NCBI RefSeq assembly: GCF_037975245.1
Contig: NC_092572.1
Location: 30,787,989-30,851,988, forward strand
Reading direction: 5' to 3'
Origin: Apostichopus japonicus
Taxonomy: Eukaryota > Echinodermata > Holothuroidea > Aspidochirotida > Stichopodidae
DNA: 64,000 bases
Both the position numbers and the translations under genes were made by a program. The first letter of the stretch is position 1. Each line of letters begins with the position of its first letter. The notes under the pieces are model-generated. The model saw only the letters and a program-made list of their open reading frames with translations, searched no databases and was not told the origin of the DNA. Positions 43,001 to 57,420 of the stretch are shown in pieces.

Positions 43001-44615
43001 TTCGATTTATCGGTATCGCATAATCGATTTATCGGTAACGCACTTTCGATTTATTGGTACCGCACATTCGATTTATCGGTATCGCATAATCGATTTATCG
43101 GTACCGCACATTCGATTTATCGCTCAGGCTCAATCGATTTATCGGTACCACACATTCGATTTACCGGTATCTTACGTTCGATTTATCGGTACCACACATT
43201 CTATTTATCGGTATCACACATTCTTTTCATAGGTATCGTAAATTCGATTCATCGGTATCGCAAATTCGATTAATCGGTATCGCACATTCGAATTATCGGT
43301 ACCGCACAATCGATTTATCGGTACCGCACAATCGATTTATCGGTACCGTACATTCGATTTATCGGTAGTCTAAATTCAATTTATCGGTGTCGAACATTCT
43401 ATTAATCGGTATCGCACATTCGATTTGTCGGTACCGCACATTCGAATTATCGGTACCGCACATACTATTTATCGATATCGCACATTCGATTGATCGGTAC
43501 CGCACATTCGATTTATCGGTCCCGCACCATCGATTTATCGGTACTACACATTCTATTTATCGGTATCGCACATTCTTTTCATAGGTATCGTAAATTCGAT
43601 TTATCGGTATCGCAAATTCGATTAATCGGTATCGCACGTTCCATTTATCGGTACCGCACAATCGATTTATCGATACCGCACATTCGATTTATCGGTACCG
43701 TACATTCGATTTATCGGTAGTCTAAATTCGATTCATCGGTGTCGAGCATTCTATTAATCGGTATCGCACATTCGATTTGTCGGTACCGCACATTCGAATT
43801 ATCGGTACCGCACATACTATTTATCGATATCGCACATTCGATTTATCGGTACCGCACAATCGATTTATCAGTACCGCAATATCCATTAATCGTTCTCGCA
43901 CATTCTATTTATCGGTACCGCACATTCGATATATCGGTAACGCATATTCGATTTATCGGTCCCGCACTATCGGTTTATCGGTACCGCACATTCGATTTAT
44001 CGGTATCGCACATTCTTTTCATAGGTATCGCAAATTCCATTTATCGGTCCCGCACCATCGATTTATCGGTACCACACATTCTATTTATCGGTATCGCACA
44101 TTCTTTTCATAGGTATCGTAAATTCGATTCATCGGTACCGCACAGTCGATGTATCGGTTACCCACAATCGATTCATCGGTATACCACTTTCATTTATCGG
44201 TACCGCACATTCGGTTAATCGGTATCGCACGTTCGATTTATCGGTACCGCATAATCGATTTATCGGTACTGCACAATCGATTTATCGGTACCGAACATTC
44301 GATTTATCGGTAGTCTCAATTCGATTTATCGGTGTCGAACATTCTATTAATCGGTATCGCACATTCGATTTATCGGTACCGTACATTCCATTTATCGGAA
44401 TCGCAAATTCGATTTATCGGTATCGCACATTCGATTTATCGGTATCGCACATTCGAATTATCGGTACCGCACAATCGATTTATCGGTACCGCCCAATCGA
44501 TTTATCGGTACCACACATTCTATTTATCGGTATCGCACATTCTTTTCATAGGTATCGTTAATTCGATTTATCGGTATCGAAAATTCGATTTATCGGTCCT
44601 GCACAATCGAATTAT
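40071..44615 (+). repeat. Array sub-block, long-range copy of 15-20.8 kb
   Basis: This stretch repeats the left-hand region in the same order: 40166-42907 matches 15060-18130 and 43192-44615 matches 19340-20763. About 1.2 kb present on the left (18140-19340) is missing here. Bases 41360-42350 also match 56430-57420 with an offset of 15,070. Confidence 0.88.
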
Positions 44616-47600
44616 CCGTAACGCACAATCGATTCATCGGTACAGCACTTTCGATTTATCTGTACCACACATTCGATTAATCGGTACCGCACATTCGATA
44701 TATCGGTAACGCACATTCGATTTATCATTACCGCACAATCGATTTATCGGTACCGCACATTCGATATATCGGTAACGCACATTCGATTCTTTCGTATCGC
44801 AAATCCGATCTATCGGTACCGCACATTCGATTTATCGGTACCGACTTTCGATTTATCGGTCTCGCACATTCGATTTATCGGTGTCGCACATTCGATATAT
44901 CGGTAACGCATATTCGATTTATCGGTCCCGCACTATCGATTTATCGGTATCGCACATTCTATTTATCGGTATCGCACATTCTTTTCATAGGTATCGCAAA
45001 TTCCATTTATCGGTCCTGCACAATCGATTTATCGGTACCGCACATTCGATTCATCAGTCCCGCACATTCGATTTATCGGTATCGTAAAATCGATTTATCG
45101 GTATCGCACATTCGATTCATCGGTATCGCACATTCGACTTATCGGTAGCGCACATTCGATTTATCTGTACATCACATTCGAATAATGGGTTTCGCACATT
45201 CGATTTATTGGTATCGCAAATTCGAATTATCGGTAACGCGCATTCGATTGATCGGTATCGCACATTCGAATTATTGGTACCGCTCTATCGATTTTTCGGT
45301 AACGCACATTCGATTTATCGGTCCCGCACAATCGATTTATCGGTAACGCACTTTCGATTTATTGGTACCGCACATTCGATTTATCGGTATCGCATAATCA
45401 ATTTTTCGGTCCCGCACAATCAATTTATCGGTACCGCACCATCGATTTATTGGTACCGAACAATCGATTTATCGGTACCGCTCATTCTATTTATCGGTAT
45501 CGCACGTTCGATTAATCGGTTTCGTAAAATCGATTTATCGGTATCGCAAATTCGATTTATCGGTAACGCGAATTCAATTGATCGGTATCGCACATTCGAG
45601 TTATTGGTACCGCACTATCGATTTTTCGGTCCCGCACATTCGATTTATCGGTCCCGCACACTCGATTTATCGGTAACGCACTTTCGATTTATTGGTACCG
45701 CACATTCGATTTATCGGTCCCGCACATTCGATTTATCGTTACCGCTATATTCGATTTATCGGTACCACACATTCGATTTACCGGTATCTTACGTTCGATT
45801 TATCGGTACCGCACTTTCGATTGATCGGTACTGCACATTCAATTAATTGGTATCGCACTTTCGATTTATCGGTACCGCACTTTCGATTTATCGGTACCGC
45901 ACAATCGATTTATCGGTACCGCTCATTCGATTTATCGGTATCGCACGTTCGATTAATCGGTTTCGTAAAATCGATTTATCGGTATCGCAAATTCGATTTA
46001 TCGGTAACGCGAATTCAATTGATCGGTATCGCACATTCGAGTTATTGGTACCGCACTATCGATTTTTCGGTCCCGCACATTCGATTTATCGGTCCCGCAC
46101 ACTCGATTTATCGGTAACGCACTTTCGATTTATTGGTACCGCACTTTCGATTTATCGGTCCCGCACATTCGATTTATCGTTACCGCTATATTCGATTTAT
46201 CGGTACCACACATTCGATTTACCGGTATCTTACGTTCGATTTATCGGTACCGCACTTTCGATTGATCGGTACTGCACTTTCGATTTATCGGTACCGCACC
46301 ATCGATTTATCGGTACCGCACAATCGATTTATCGGTACCGCTCATTCTATTTATCGGTATCGCACGTTCGATTTATCGTTATCGCACGTTCGATTGATAG
46401 GTACCGCACATTCGATTTATCGGTACCGCACATTCGATTTATCGGTCCCGCACCATCGATTTATCGGTACCACACATTCTATTTATCGGTATCGCACATT
46501 CTTTTCATAGGTATCGTAAATTCGATTTATCGGTACCGCACAGTCGATGTATCGGTATCGCACGTTTGATTTATCGGTACCGCTCATTCGATTTATCGGT
46601 AGTCTAAATTCGATTTATCGGTGTCGAATATTCTATTAATCGGTATCGCACATTCGATTAATCGGTACCGTACATTCCATTTATCGGTATCGTAAATTCG
46701 ATTTATCGGTATCGCACATTCGATTTATCGGTATCGCACATTCGAATTATCGGTACCGCACATTCGAATTATCGGTACCGCACATACGATTTATCGATAT
46801 CGCACATTCGATTTATCGGTACCGCACAATCGATTTATAGGTACCGCAATATCGATTTATCGGTACCGCAATATCGATTAATCGGTCTCGCACATTCGAT
46901 TTATCATTACCGCACAATCGATTTATCGGTACCGCACATTCGATTTATCGGTATCGCACATTCGAATTATCGGTACCGCACATTGGAATTATCGGTACCG
47001 CACATACGATTTATCGATATCGCACATTCGATTTATCGGTACCGCAATATCGATTTATCGGTACCGCAATATCGATTAATCGGTCTCGCACATTCGATTT
47101 ATCATTACCGCACAATCGATTTATCGGTAACGCACATTCGATTTATCGGTAACGCACATTCGATTCTTTCGTATCGCAAATCCGATCTATCGGTACCGCA
47201 CATTCGATTTATCGGTACCGACTTTCGATTTATCGGTCTCGCACATTCGATTTATCGGTACCGCACATTCGATATATCGGTAACGCATATTCGATTTATC
47301 GGTCCCGCACTATCGATTTATCGGTATCGCACATTCTATTTATCGGTATCGCACATTCTTTTCATAGGTATCGCAAATTCCATTTATCGGTCCTGCACAA
47401 TCGATTTATCGGTACCGCACATTCGATTCATCAGTACCGCACATTCGATTTATCGGTATCGTAAAATCGATTTATCGGTATCGCACATTCGATTCATCGG
47501 TACCGCACATTCTATCTATCGCTATCATCAATTCGATTTATCGGAATCGCACATTCGATTTATCGGTATCGCACATTCGATTTATCGTTACCGCTATATT

Positions 47601-48466
47601 CGATTTATCGGTATCGCACGTTCGATTTATCGGTATCGCATGTTCGATTTATCGGTCCCGCACCATCGATTTATCGGTACCACACATTCTATTTATCGGT
47701 ATCGCACATTCTTTTCATAGGTATCGTAAATTCGATTTATCGGTATCGCAAATTCGATTAATCGGTATCGCACATTCGATTCATTCGTATCGCACATCCG
47801 ATCTATCGGTACCGCACATTCGATTTATCGGTACCGCACTTTCGATTTATCGGTATCGCACTTTCGATTTATCGGTACCGCACATTCGATTTATCGGTAT
47901 CGCACTTTCGATTTATCGGTACCGCACATTCGATTTATCGATACCGCACATTCGATTTATCGATACCGCACATTCTATTAACCGGTACCGCACAATCGAT
48001 TTATCGGTACCGCACAAATCGATTTATCGGAACCGTTAATTCGATTTATCGGTATCGTAAATTCTATTTATCGGTACCGCACATTCGATTTATCGGTATC
48101 GCTCTATCGATTTTTCGGTAACGCACATTCGATTTATCGGTCCCGCACAATCGATTTATCGGTAACGCACTTTCGATTTATTGGTACCGTATTTTCGATT
48201 TATCGGTATCGCATAATCAATTTTTCGGTCCCGCACAATCAATTTATCGGTACCGCACCATCGATTTATTGGTACCGAACAATCGATTTATCGGTACCGC
48301 TCATTCTATTTATCGGTATCGCACGTTCGATTAATCGGTTTCGTAAAATCGATTTATCGGTATCGCAAATTCGATTTATCGGTAACGCGAATTCAATTGA
48401 TCGGTATCGCACATTCGAATTATCGGTAACGCGCATTCGATTGATCGGTATCGCACATTCGAGTTA
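44616..48466 (+). repeat. Mosaic sub-block
   Basis: About 44616-45597 matches 22063-23044 with an offset of 22,553. It is followed by two 507-bp-type units shortened to 441 bp spacing (TTATTGGTAC at 45601 and 46042). Bases 46639-47499 match 50641-51501 with an offset of 4,002. Bases 47760-48100 repeat the marker CCGCACAAATCG family. No gene is seen. Confidence 0.86.
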
Positions 48467-50220
48467 TTGGTACCGCACTATCGATTTTTCGGTCCCGCAC
48501 ATTCGATTTATCGGTCCCGCACCCTCGATTTATCGGTAACGCACTTTCGATTTATTGGTACCGCACATTCGATTGATCGGTCCCACACATTCGATTTATC
48601 GTTACCGCTATATTCGATTTATCGGTACCACACATTCGATTTACCGGTATCTTACGTTCGATTTATCGGTACCGCACTTTCGATTGATCGGTACTGCACA
48701 TTCAATTAATCGGTATCGCACTTTCGATTTATCGGTACCGCACTTTCGATTTATCGGTACCGCACCATCGATTTATCGGTACCGCACAATCGATTTATCG
48801 GTACCGCTCATTCGATTTATCGGTATCGCACGTTCGATTAATCGGTTTTGTAAAATCGATTTATCGGTATCGCAAATTCGATTTATCGGTAACGCGCATT
48901 CGATTGATCGGTATCGCACATTCGAATTATCGGTAACGCGCATTCGATTGATCGGTATCGCACATTCGAATTATTGGTACCCCACTATCGATTTTTCGGT
49001 AACGCACATTCGATTTATCGGTCCCGCACAATCGATTTATCGGTAACGCACTTTCGATTTATTGGTACCGCACATTCGATTTATCGGTCCCGCACATTCG
49101 ATTTATCGTTACCGCTATATTCGATTTATCGGTACCACACATTCGATTTACCGGTATCTTACGTTCGATTTATCGGTACCGCACTTTCGATTGATCGGTA
49201 CTGCACATTCAATTAATTGGTATCGCACTTTCGATTTATCGGTACCGCACTTTCGATTTATCGGTACCGCACCATCGATTTATCGGTACCGCACTTTCGA
49301 TTTATCGGTACCGCTCATTCGATTTATCGGTATCGCACGTTCGATTAATCGGTTTCGTAAAATCGATTTATCGGTATCGGAAATTCGATTTATCGGTAAC
49401 GCGCATTCGATTGATAGGTATCGCACATTCGAATTATCGGTAACGCGCATTCGATTGATCGGTATCGCACATTCGAATTATTGGTACCGCACTATCGATT
49501 TTTCGGTAACGCACATTCGATTTATCGGTCCCGCACAATCGATTTATCGGTAACGCACTTTCCATTTATTGGTACCGCACATTCGATTTATCGGTCCCGC
49601 ACATTCGATTTATCGTTACCGCTATATTCGATTTATCGGTACCACACATTCGATTTACCGGTATCTTACGTTCGATTTATCGGTACCGCACTTTCGATTG
49701 ATCGGTACTGCACATTCAATTAATCGGTATCGCACTTTCGATTTATCGGTACCGCACTTTCGATTTATCGGTACCGCACCATCGATTTATCGGTACCGCA
49801 CAATCGATTTATCGGTACCGCTCATTCGATTTATCGGTATCGCACGTTCGATTAATCGGTTTCGTAAAATCGATTTATCGGTATCGCAAATTCGATTTAT
49901 CGGTAACGCGCATTCGATTGATAGGTATCGCACATTCGAATTATCGGTAACGCGCATTCGATTGATCGGTATCGCACATTCGAATTATTGGTACCGCACT
50001 ATCGATTTTTCGGTAACGCACATTCGATTTATCGGTCCCGCACAATCGATTTATCGGTAACGCACTTTCCATTTATTGGTACCGCACATTCGATTTATCG
50101 GTCCCGCACATTCGATTTATCGTTACCGCTATATTCGATTTATCGGTACCACACATTCGATTTACCGGTATCTTACGTTCGATTTATCGGTACCGCACTT
50201 TCGATTGATCGGTACTGCAC
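48467..50220 (+). repeat. 507-bp HOR run, about 3.5 copies
   Basis: Units start at 48467, 48974, 49481 and 49988, each 507 bp apart. The fourth departs near 50220, where GGTACTGCAC is followed by TTTCG instead of ATTCAATTAATT. Each unit includes one 23-bp monomer (GCTATATTCG), so 507 equals 23 x 22 plus 1. Copies differ by scattered single bases. This is the cleanest regular higher-order run in the window. Confidence 0.92.
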
Positions 50221-53040
50221 TTTCGATTTATCGGTACCGCACCATCGATTTATCGGTACCGCACAATCGATTTATCGGTACCGCTCATTCGATTTATCGG
50301 TATCGCACGTTCGATTTATCGTTATCGCACGTTCGATTGATAGGTACCGCACATTCGATTGATCGGCACATTCGATTTATCGGTCCCGCACCATTGATTT
50401 ATCGGTACCACACATTCTATTTATCGGTATCGCACATTCTTTTCATAGGTATCGTAAATTCGATTTATCGGTACCGCACAGTCGATGTATCGGTCACCCA
50501 CAATCGAATTATCGGTACACCACTTTCATTTATCGGTACCGCATATTCGATTAATCGGTACCGCACGTTCGATTTATCGGTACCGCTCATTCGATTTATC
50601 GGTAGTCTAAATTCCATTTATCGGTGTCGAAATTCTATTAATCGGTATCGCACATTCGATTAATCGGTACCGTACATTCCATTTATCGGTATCGTAAATT
50701 CGATTTATCGGTATCGCACATTCGATTTATCGGTATCGCACATTCGAATTATCGGTACCGCACATTCGAATTATCGGTACCGCACATACGATTTATCGAT
50801 ATCGCACATTCGATTTATCGGTACCGCACAATCGATTTATAGGTACCGCAATATCGATTTATCGGTACCGCAATATCGATTAATCGGTCTCGCACATTCG
50901 ATTTATCATTACCGCACAATCGATTTATCGGTACCGCACATTCGATTTATCGGTATCGCACATTCGAATTATCGGTACCGCACATTGGAATTATCGGTAC
51001 CGCACATACGATTTATCGATATCGCACATTCGATTTATCGGTACCGCACAATCGATTTATCGGTAACGCAATATCGATTAATCGGTCTCGCACATTCGAT
51101 TTATCATTACCGCACAATCGATTTATCGGTACCGCACATTCGATTTATCGGTAACGCACATTCGATTCTTTCGTATCGCACATCCGATCTATCGGTACCG
51201 CACATTCGATTTATCGGTACCGACTTTCGATTTATCGGTCTCGCACATTCGATTTATCGGTACCGCACATTCGATATATCGGTAACGCATATTCGATTTA
51301 TCGGTCCCGCACTATCGATTTATCGGTATCGCACATTCTATTTATCGGTATCGCACATTCTTTTCATAGGTATCGCAAATTCCATTTATCGGTCCTGCAC
51401 AATCGATTTATCGGTACCGCACATTCGATTCATCAGTACCGCACATTCGATTTATCGGTATCGTAAAATCGATTTATCGGTATCGCACATTCGATTCATC
51501 GGTATCGCACATTCGACTTATCGGTAGCGCACATTCTATTCATCTGTACATCACATTCGAATAATGGGTTTCGCACATTCGATTTATTGGTATCGCATAA
51601 TCGATTTATTGGTACCGCACATTCGATTTATCGTTACCGCACATTCTATCTATCGCTATCATCAATTCGATTTATCGGAATCGCACATTCGATTTATCGG
51701 TATCGCACATTCGAATTATCGTTACCGCTATATTCGATTTATCGGTATCGCACGTTCGATTTATCGGTATCGCATGTTCGATTTATCGGTCCCGCACCAT
51801 CGATTTATCGGTACCACACATTCTATTTATCGGTATCGCACATTCTTTTCATAGGTATCGTAAATTCGATTTATCGGTATCGCAAATTCGATTAATCGGT
51901 ATCGCACGTTCTATTTATCGGTAACGCACAATCGATTTATCGGTACCGCACAATCGATTTATCGGTACCGCACATTCGATTAATCGGTAACGCACATTCG
52001 ATTTATCGGTACCGCACATTCGATTTATCGGTATCGCACTTTCGATTTATCGGTACCGCACATTCGATTTATCGATACCGCACAAATCGATTTATCGGAA
52101 CCGTTTATTCGATTTATCGGTATCGTAAATTCTATTTATCGGTACCGCACATTCGATTAGTCGGTTCCGTAAATTCGATTTATCGGTATCGCAAATTGAT
52201 TTATCGGTAAAGCGCATTCGATTGATCGGTACCGCACTTTCGATTTATAGGTATCGCACTTTCGATTTATCGGTACCGCACTTTCGATTTATCGGTACCG
52301 CACATTCGATTTATCGATACCGCACATTCTATTAACCGGTACCGCACAATCGATTTATCGGTACCGCACAAATCGATTTATCGGGACCGTTAATTCGATT
52401 TATCGGTATCGTAAATTCTATTTATCGGTCCCGCACCATCCATTTATCAGTAACGCACTTTCTATTTATTGGTACCGCACATTCGATTTATCGGTATCGC
52501 ATAATCGATTTATCGGTACCGCACATTCGATTTATCGGTAGTCTAAATTCGATTTATCGGTGTCGAATATTCTATTAATCGGTATCGCACATTCGATTTA
52601 TCGGTAACGCACATTCGATTCATTCGTATCGCACATCCGATCTATCGGTAACGCACCATCGATTTATCGGTATCGCACTTTCTATTTATTGGTACCGCAC
52701 ATTCGATTTATCGGTATCGCATAATCGATTTATCGGTACCGCACATTCGATTTATCGGTCAGGCTCAATCGATTTATCGGTACCACACATTCGATTTACC
52801 GGTATCTTACGTTCGATTTATCGGTACCGCACTTTCGATTGATCGGTACCGTAAATTCGATTTATCGGTATCGCAAATTCGATTTATCGGTAACGCGCAT
52901 TCGATTGATCGGTATCGCACATTCTATTTATCGGTACCGCACATTCGATTAATCGGTTCCGTAAATTCGATTTATCGGTATCGCAAATTCGATTTATCGG
53001 TAACGCGCATTCGATTGATCGGTATCGCACATTCGAATTA
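50221..53040 (+). repeat. Mosaic sub-block
   Basis: About 50641-51501 matches 46639-47499 (offset 4,002). Bases 51540-52000 match the AATAATGGGTTTCGC landmark region at 38900-39330. Bases 52080-52510 match 39490-39960 in shortened form. Only 22-bp monomers are seen and no gene. Confidence 0.86.
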
Positions 53041-56000
53041 TTGGTACCGCACTATCGATTTTTCGGTAACGCACATTCGATTTATCGGTCCCGCACAATC
53101 GATTTATCGGTAACGCACTTTCGATTTATTGGTACCGCACATTCGATTTATCGGTATCGCATAATCGATTTATCGGTACCGCACATTCGATTTATCGGTC
53201 AGGCTCAATCGATTTATCGGTACCACACATTCGATTTACCGGTATCTTACGTTCGATTTATCGGTACCGCACTTTCGATTGATCGGTACCGCACATTCAA
53301 TTTATCGGTATCGCAAATTCGATTTATCGGTAACGCGCATTCGATTGATCGGTATCGCACATTCGAATTATTGGTACCGCACTATCGATTTTTCGGTAAC
53401 GCACATTCGATTTATCGGTCCCGCACAATCGATTTATCGGTAACGCACTTTCAATTTATTGGTACCGCACATTCGATTTATCGGTATCGCATAATCGATT
53501 TATCGGTACCGCACATTCGATTTATCGGTCAGGCTCAATCGATTTATCGGTACCACACATTCGATTTACCGGTATCTTACGTTCGATTTATCGGTACCGC
53601 ACTTTCGATTGATCGGTACCGCACATTCAATTAATTGGTATCGCACTTTCGATTTATCGGTACCGCACTTTCGATTTACCGGTACCGCACCATCCATTTA
53701 TCGGTACCGCGCAATCGATTTATCGGTACCGCTCATTCGATTTATCGGTATCGCACGTTCGATTTATCGTTATCGCACGTTCGATTGATCGGTACCGCAC
53801 ATTCGATTTATCGGTACCGCACATTCGATTTATCGGTACCGTAAATTCGATTTATCGGTATCGCAAATTCGATTTATCGGTAACGCGCATTCGATTGATC
53901 GGTATCGCACATTCGAATTATTGGTACCGCACTATCGATTTTTCGGTAACGCACATTCGATTTATCGGTCCCGCACAATCGATTTATCGGTAACGCACTT
54001 TCGATTTATTGGTACCGCACATTCGATTTATCGGTCAGGCTCAATCGATTTATCGGTACCGCACATTCGATTTATCGGTCAGGCTCAATCGATTTATCGG
54101 TACCACACATTCGATTTACCGGTATCTTACGTTCGATTTATCGGTACCGCACGTTCGATTGATCGGTACCGCACATTCAATTAATTGGTATCGCACTTTC
54201 GATTTATCGGTACCGCACTTTCGATTTACCGGTACCGCACCATCCATTTATCGGTACCGCGCAATCGATTTATCGGTACCGCTCATTCGATTTATCGGTA
54301 TCGCACGTTCGATTTATCGTTATCGCACGTTCGATTGATCGGTACCGCACATTCGATTTATCGGTACCGCACATTCGATTTATCGGTACCGCACATTCGA
54401 TTTATCGGTCAGGCTCAATCGATTTATCGGTACCACACATTCGATTTACCGGTACCGCACCATCCATTTATCGGTACCGCGAAATCGATTTATCGGTACC
54501 GCACTTTCGATTTACCGGTACCGCACCATCCATTTATCGGTACAGCGCAATCGATTTATCGGTACCGCTCATTCGATATATCGGTATCGCACGTTCGATT
54601 TATCGGTACCGCACATTCGATTTATCGGTCCCGCACCATCGATTTATCGGTACCACACATTCTATATATCGGTATCGCACATTATTTTCATAGGTATCGT
54701 AAATTCGATTAATCGGTTCCGTAAATTCAATTTATCGGTATCGCAAATTCGATTTATCGGTAACGCGCTTTCGATTGATCGGTATCGCACATTCGAATTA
54801 TTGGTACCGCTCTATCGATTTCTCGGTAACGCACATTCGATTTATCGGTCCCGCACCATCCATTTATCGGTAACGCACTTTCTATTTATTGGTACCGCAC
54901 ATTCGATTTATCGGTATCGCATAATCGATTTATCGGTACCGCACATTCGATTTATCGGTCAGGCTCAATCGATTTATCGGTACCACACATTCGATTTACC
55001 GGTATCTTACGTTCGATTTATCGGTACCGCACTTTCGATTGATCGGTACCGTAAATTCGATTTATCGGTATCGCAAATTCGATTTATCGGTAACGCGCAT
55101 TCGATTGATCGGTATCGCACATTCGATTTATTGGTACCGCACTATCGATTAATCGTTCTCGCACATTCTATTTATCGGTACCGCACATTCGATTAATCGG
55201 TTCCGTAAATTCGATTTATCGGTATCGCAAATTCGATTTATCGGTAACGCGCATTCGATTGATCGGTATCGCACATTCGAATTATTGGTACCGCACTATC
55301 GATTTTTCGGTAACGCACATTCGATTTATCGGTCCCGCACAATCGATTTATCGGTAACGCACTTTCGATTTATTGGTACCGCACATTCGATTTATCGGTC
55401 AGGCTCAATCGATTTATCGGTACCGCACATTCGATTTATCGGTCAGGCTCAATCGATTTATCGGTACCACACATTCGATTTACCGGTATCTTACGTTCGA
55501 TTTATCGGTACCGCACTTTCGATTGATCGGTACCGCACATTCAATTTATCGGTATCGCAAATTCGATTTATCGGTAACGCGCATTCGATTGATCGGTATC
55601 GCACATTCGAATTATTGGTACCGCACTATCGATTTTTCGGTAACGCACATTCGATTTATCGGTCCCGCACAATCGATTTATCGGTAACGCACTTTCGATT
55701 TATTGGTACCGCACATTCGATTTATCGGTATCGCATAATCGATTTATCGGTACCGCACATTCGATTTATCGGTCAGGCTCAATCGATTTATCGGTACCAC
55801 ACATTCGATTTACCGGTATCTTACGTTCGATTTATCGGTACCGCACTTTCGATTGATCGGTACCGCACATTCAATTAATTGGTATCGCACTTTCGATTTA
55901 TCGGTACCGCACTTTCGATTTACCGGTACCGCACCATCCATTTATCGGTACCGCGCAATCGATTTATCGGTACCGCTCATTCGATTTATCGGTATCGCAC

Positions 56001-57420
56001 GTTCGATTTATCGTTATCGCACGTTCGATTGATCGGTACCGCACATTCGATTTATCGGTACCGCACATTCGATTTATCGGTTCCGTAAATTCGATTTATC
56101 GGTATCGCATATTCGATTTATCGGTAACGCGCATTCGATTGATCGGTATCGCACATTCGAATTATTGGTACCGCACTATCGATTTTTCGGTAACGCACAT
56201 TCGATTTATCGGTCCCGCACAATCGATTTATCGGTAACGCACTTTCGATTTATTGGTACCGCACATTCGATTTATCGGTCAGGCTCAATCGATTTATCGG
56301 TACCGCACATTCGATTTATCGGTCAGGCTCAATCGATTTATCGGTACCACACATTCGATTTACCGGTATCTTACGTTCGATTTATCGGTACCGCACTTTC
56401 GATTGATCGGTACCGCACATTCAATTTATCGGTATCGCAAATTCGATTTATCGGTAACGCGCATTCGATTGATCGGTATCGCACATTCGAATTATTGGTA
56501 CCGCACTATCGATTTTTCGGTAACGCACATTCGATTTATCGGTCCCGCACAATCGATTTATCGGTAACGCACTTTCGATTTATTGGTACCGCACATTCGA
56601 TTTATCGGTATCGCATTATCGATTTATCGGTACCGCACATTCGATTTATCGGTCAGGCTCAATCGATTTATCGGTACCACACATTCGATTTACCGGTATC
56701 TTACGTTCGATTTATCGGTACCGCACGTTCGATTGATCGGTACCGCACATTCAATTAATTGGTATCGCACTTTCGATTTATCGGTACCGCACTTTCGATT
56801 TACCGGTACCGCACCATCCATTTATCGGTACCGCGCAATCGATTTATCGGTACCGCTCATTCGATTTATCGGTATCGCACGTTCGATTTATCGTTATCGC
56901 ACGTTCGATTGATCGGTACCGCACATTCGATTTATCGGTACCGCACATTCGATTTATCGGTCCCGCACCATCGATTTATCGGTACCACACATTCTATTTA
57001 TCGGTATCGCACATTATTTTCATAGGCATCGTAAATTCGATTTATCGGTACCGCACAGTCGATGTATCGGTCACCCACAATCGATTCATCGGTACACCAC
57101 TTTCATTTATCGGTCCCGCACAATCGATTTATCGGTATCGCACATTTGATTGATCGGTATCGCACATTCGATTTATCGGTAACGGACATTTGATTTATTC
57201 GTATCGCACATCCGATTTATCGGTTCCGCAAATTCGATTTATCGGTCCTGCACAATCGAATTATCGGTACCACACAATCGATTTATCGGTACCGCACAGT
57301 CGATGTATCGGTCACCCACAATCGATTCATTGGTACACCTCTTTCATTTATCGGTACCGCATATTTGATTAATCGGTATCGCACGTTCGATTTATCGGTA
57401 CCGATCATTCGATTTATCGG
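53041..57420 (+). repeat. 880-bp (330 + 550) HOR region
   Basis: The GCACTATCGATTTTTCGG landmark occurs at 53041, 53371, 53921, 55285, 55615, 56165 and 56495, giving spacings of 330 and 550 bp that sum to 880 (40 monomers). Bases 55285-56088 and 56165-56968 are almost the same sequence at an 880-bp offset. The variant at 54801 (CTCTATCGATTTCTCGG) interrupts the series. The right part, 56430-57420, is the third copy of 41360-42350. Confidence 0.9.
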
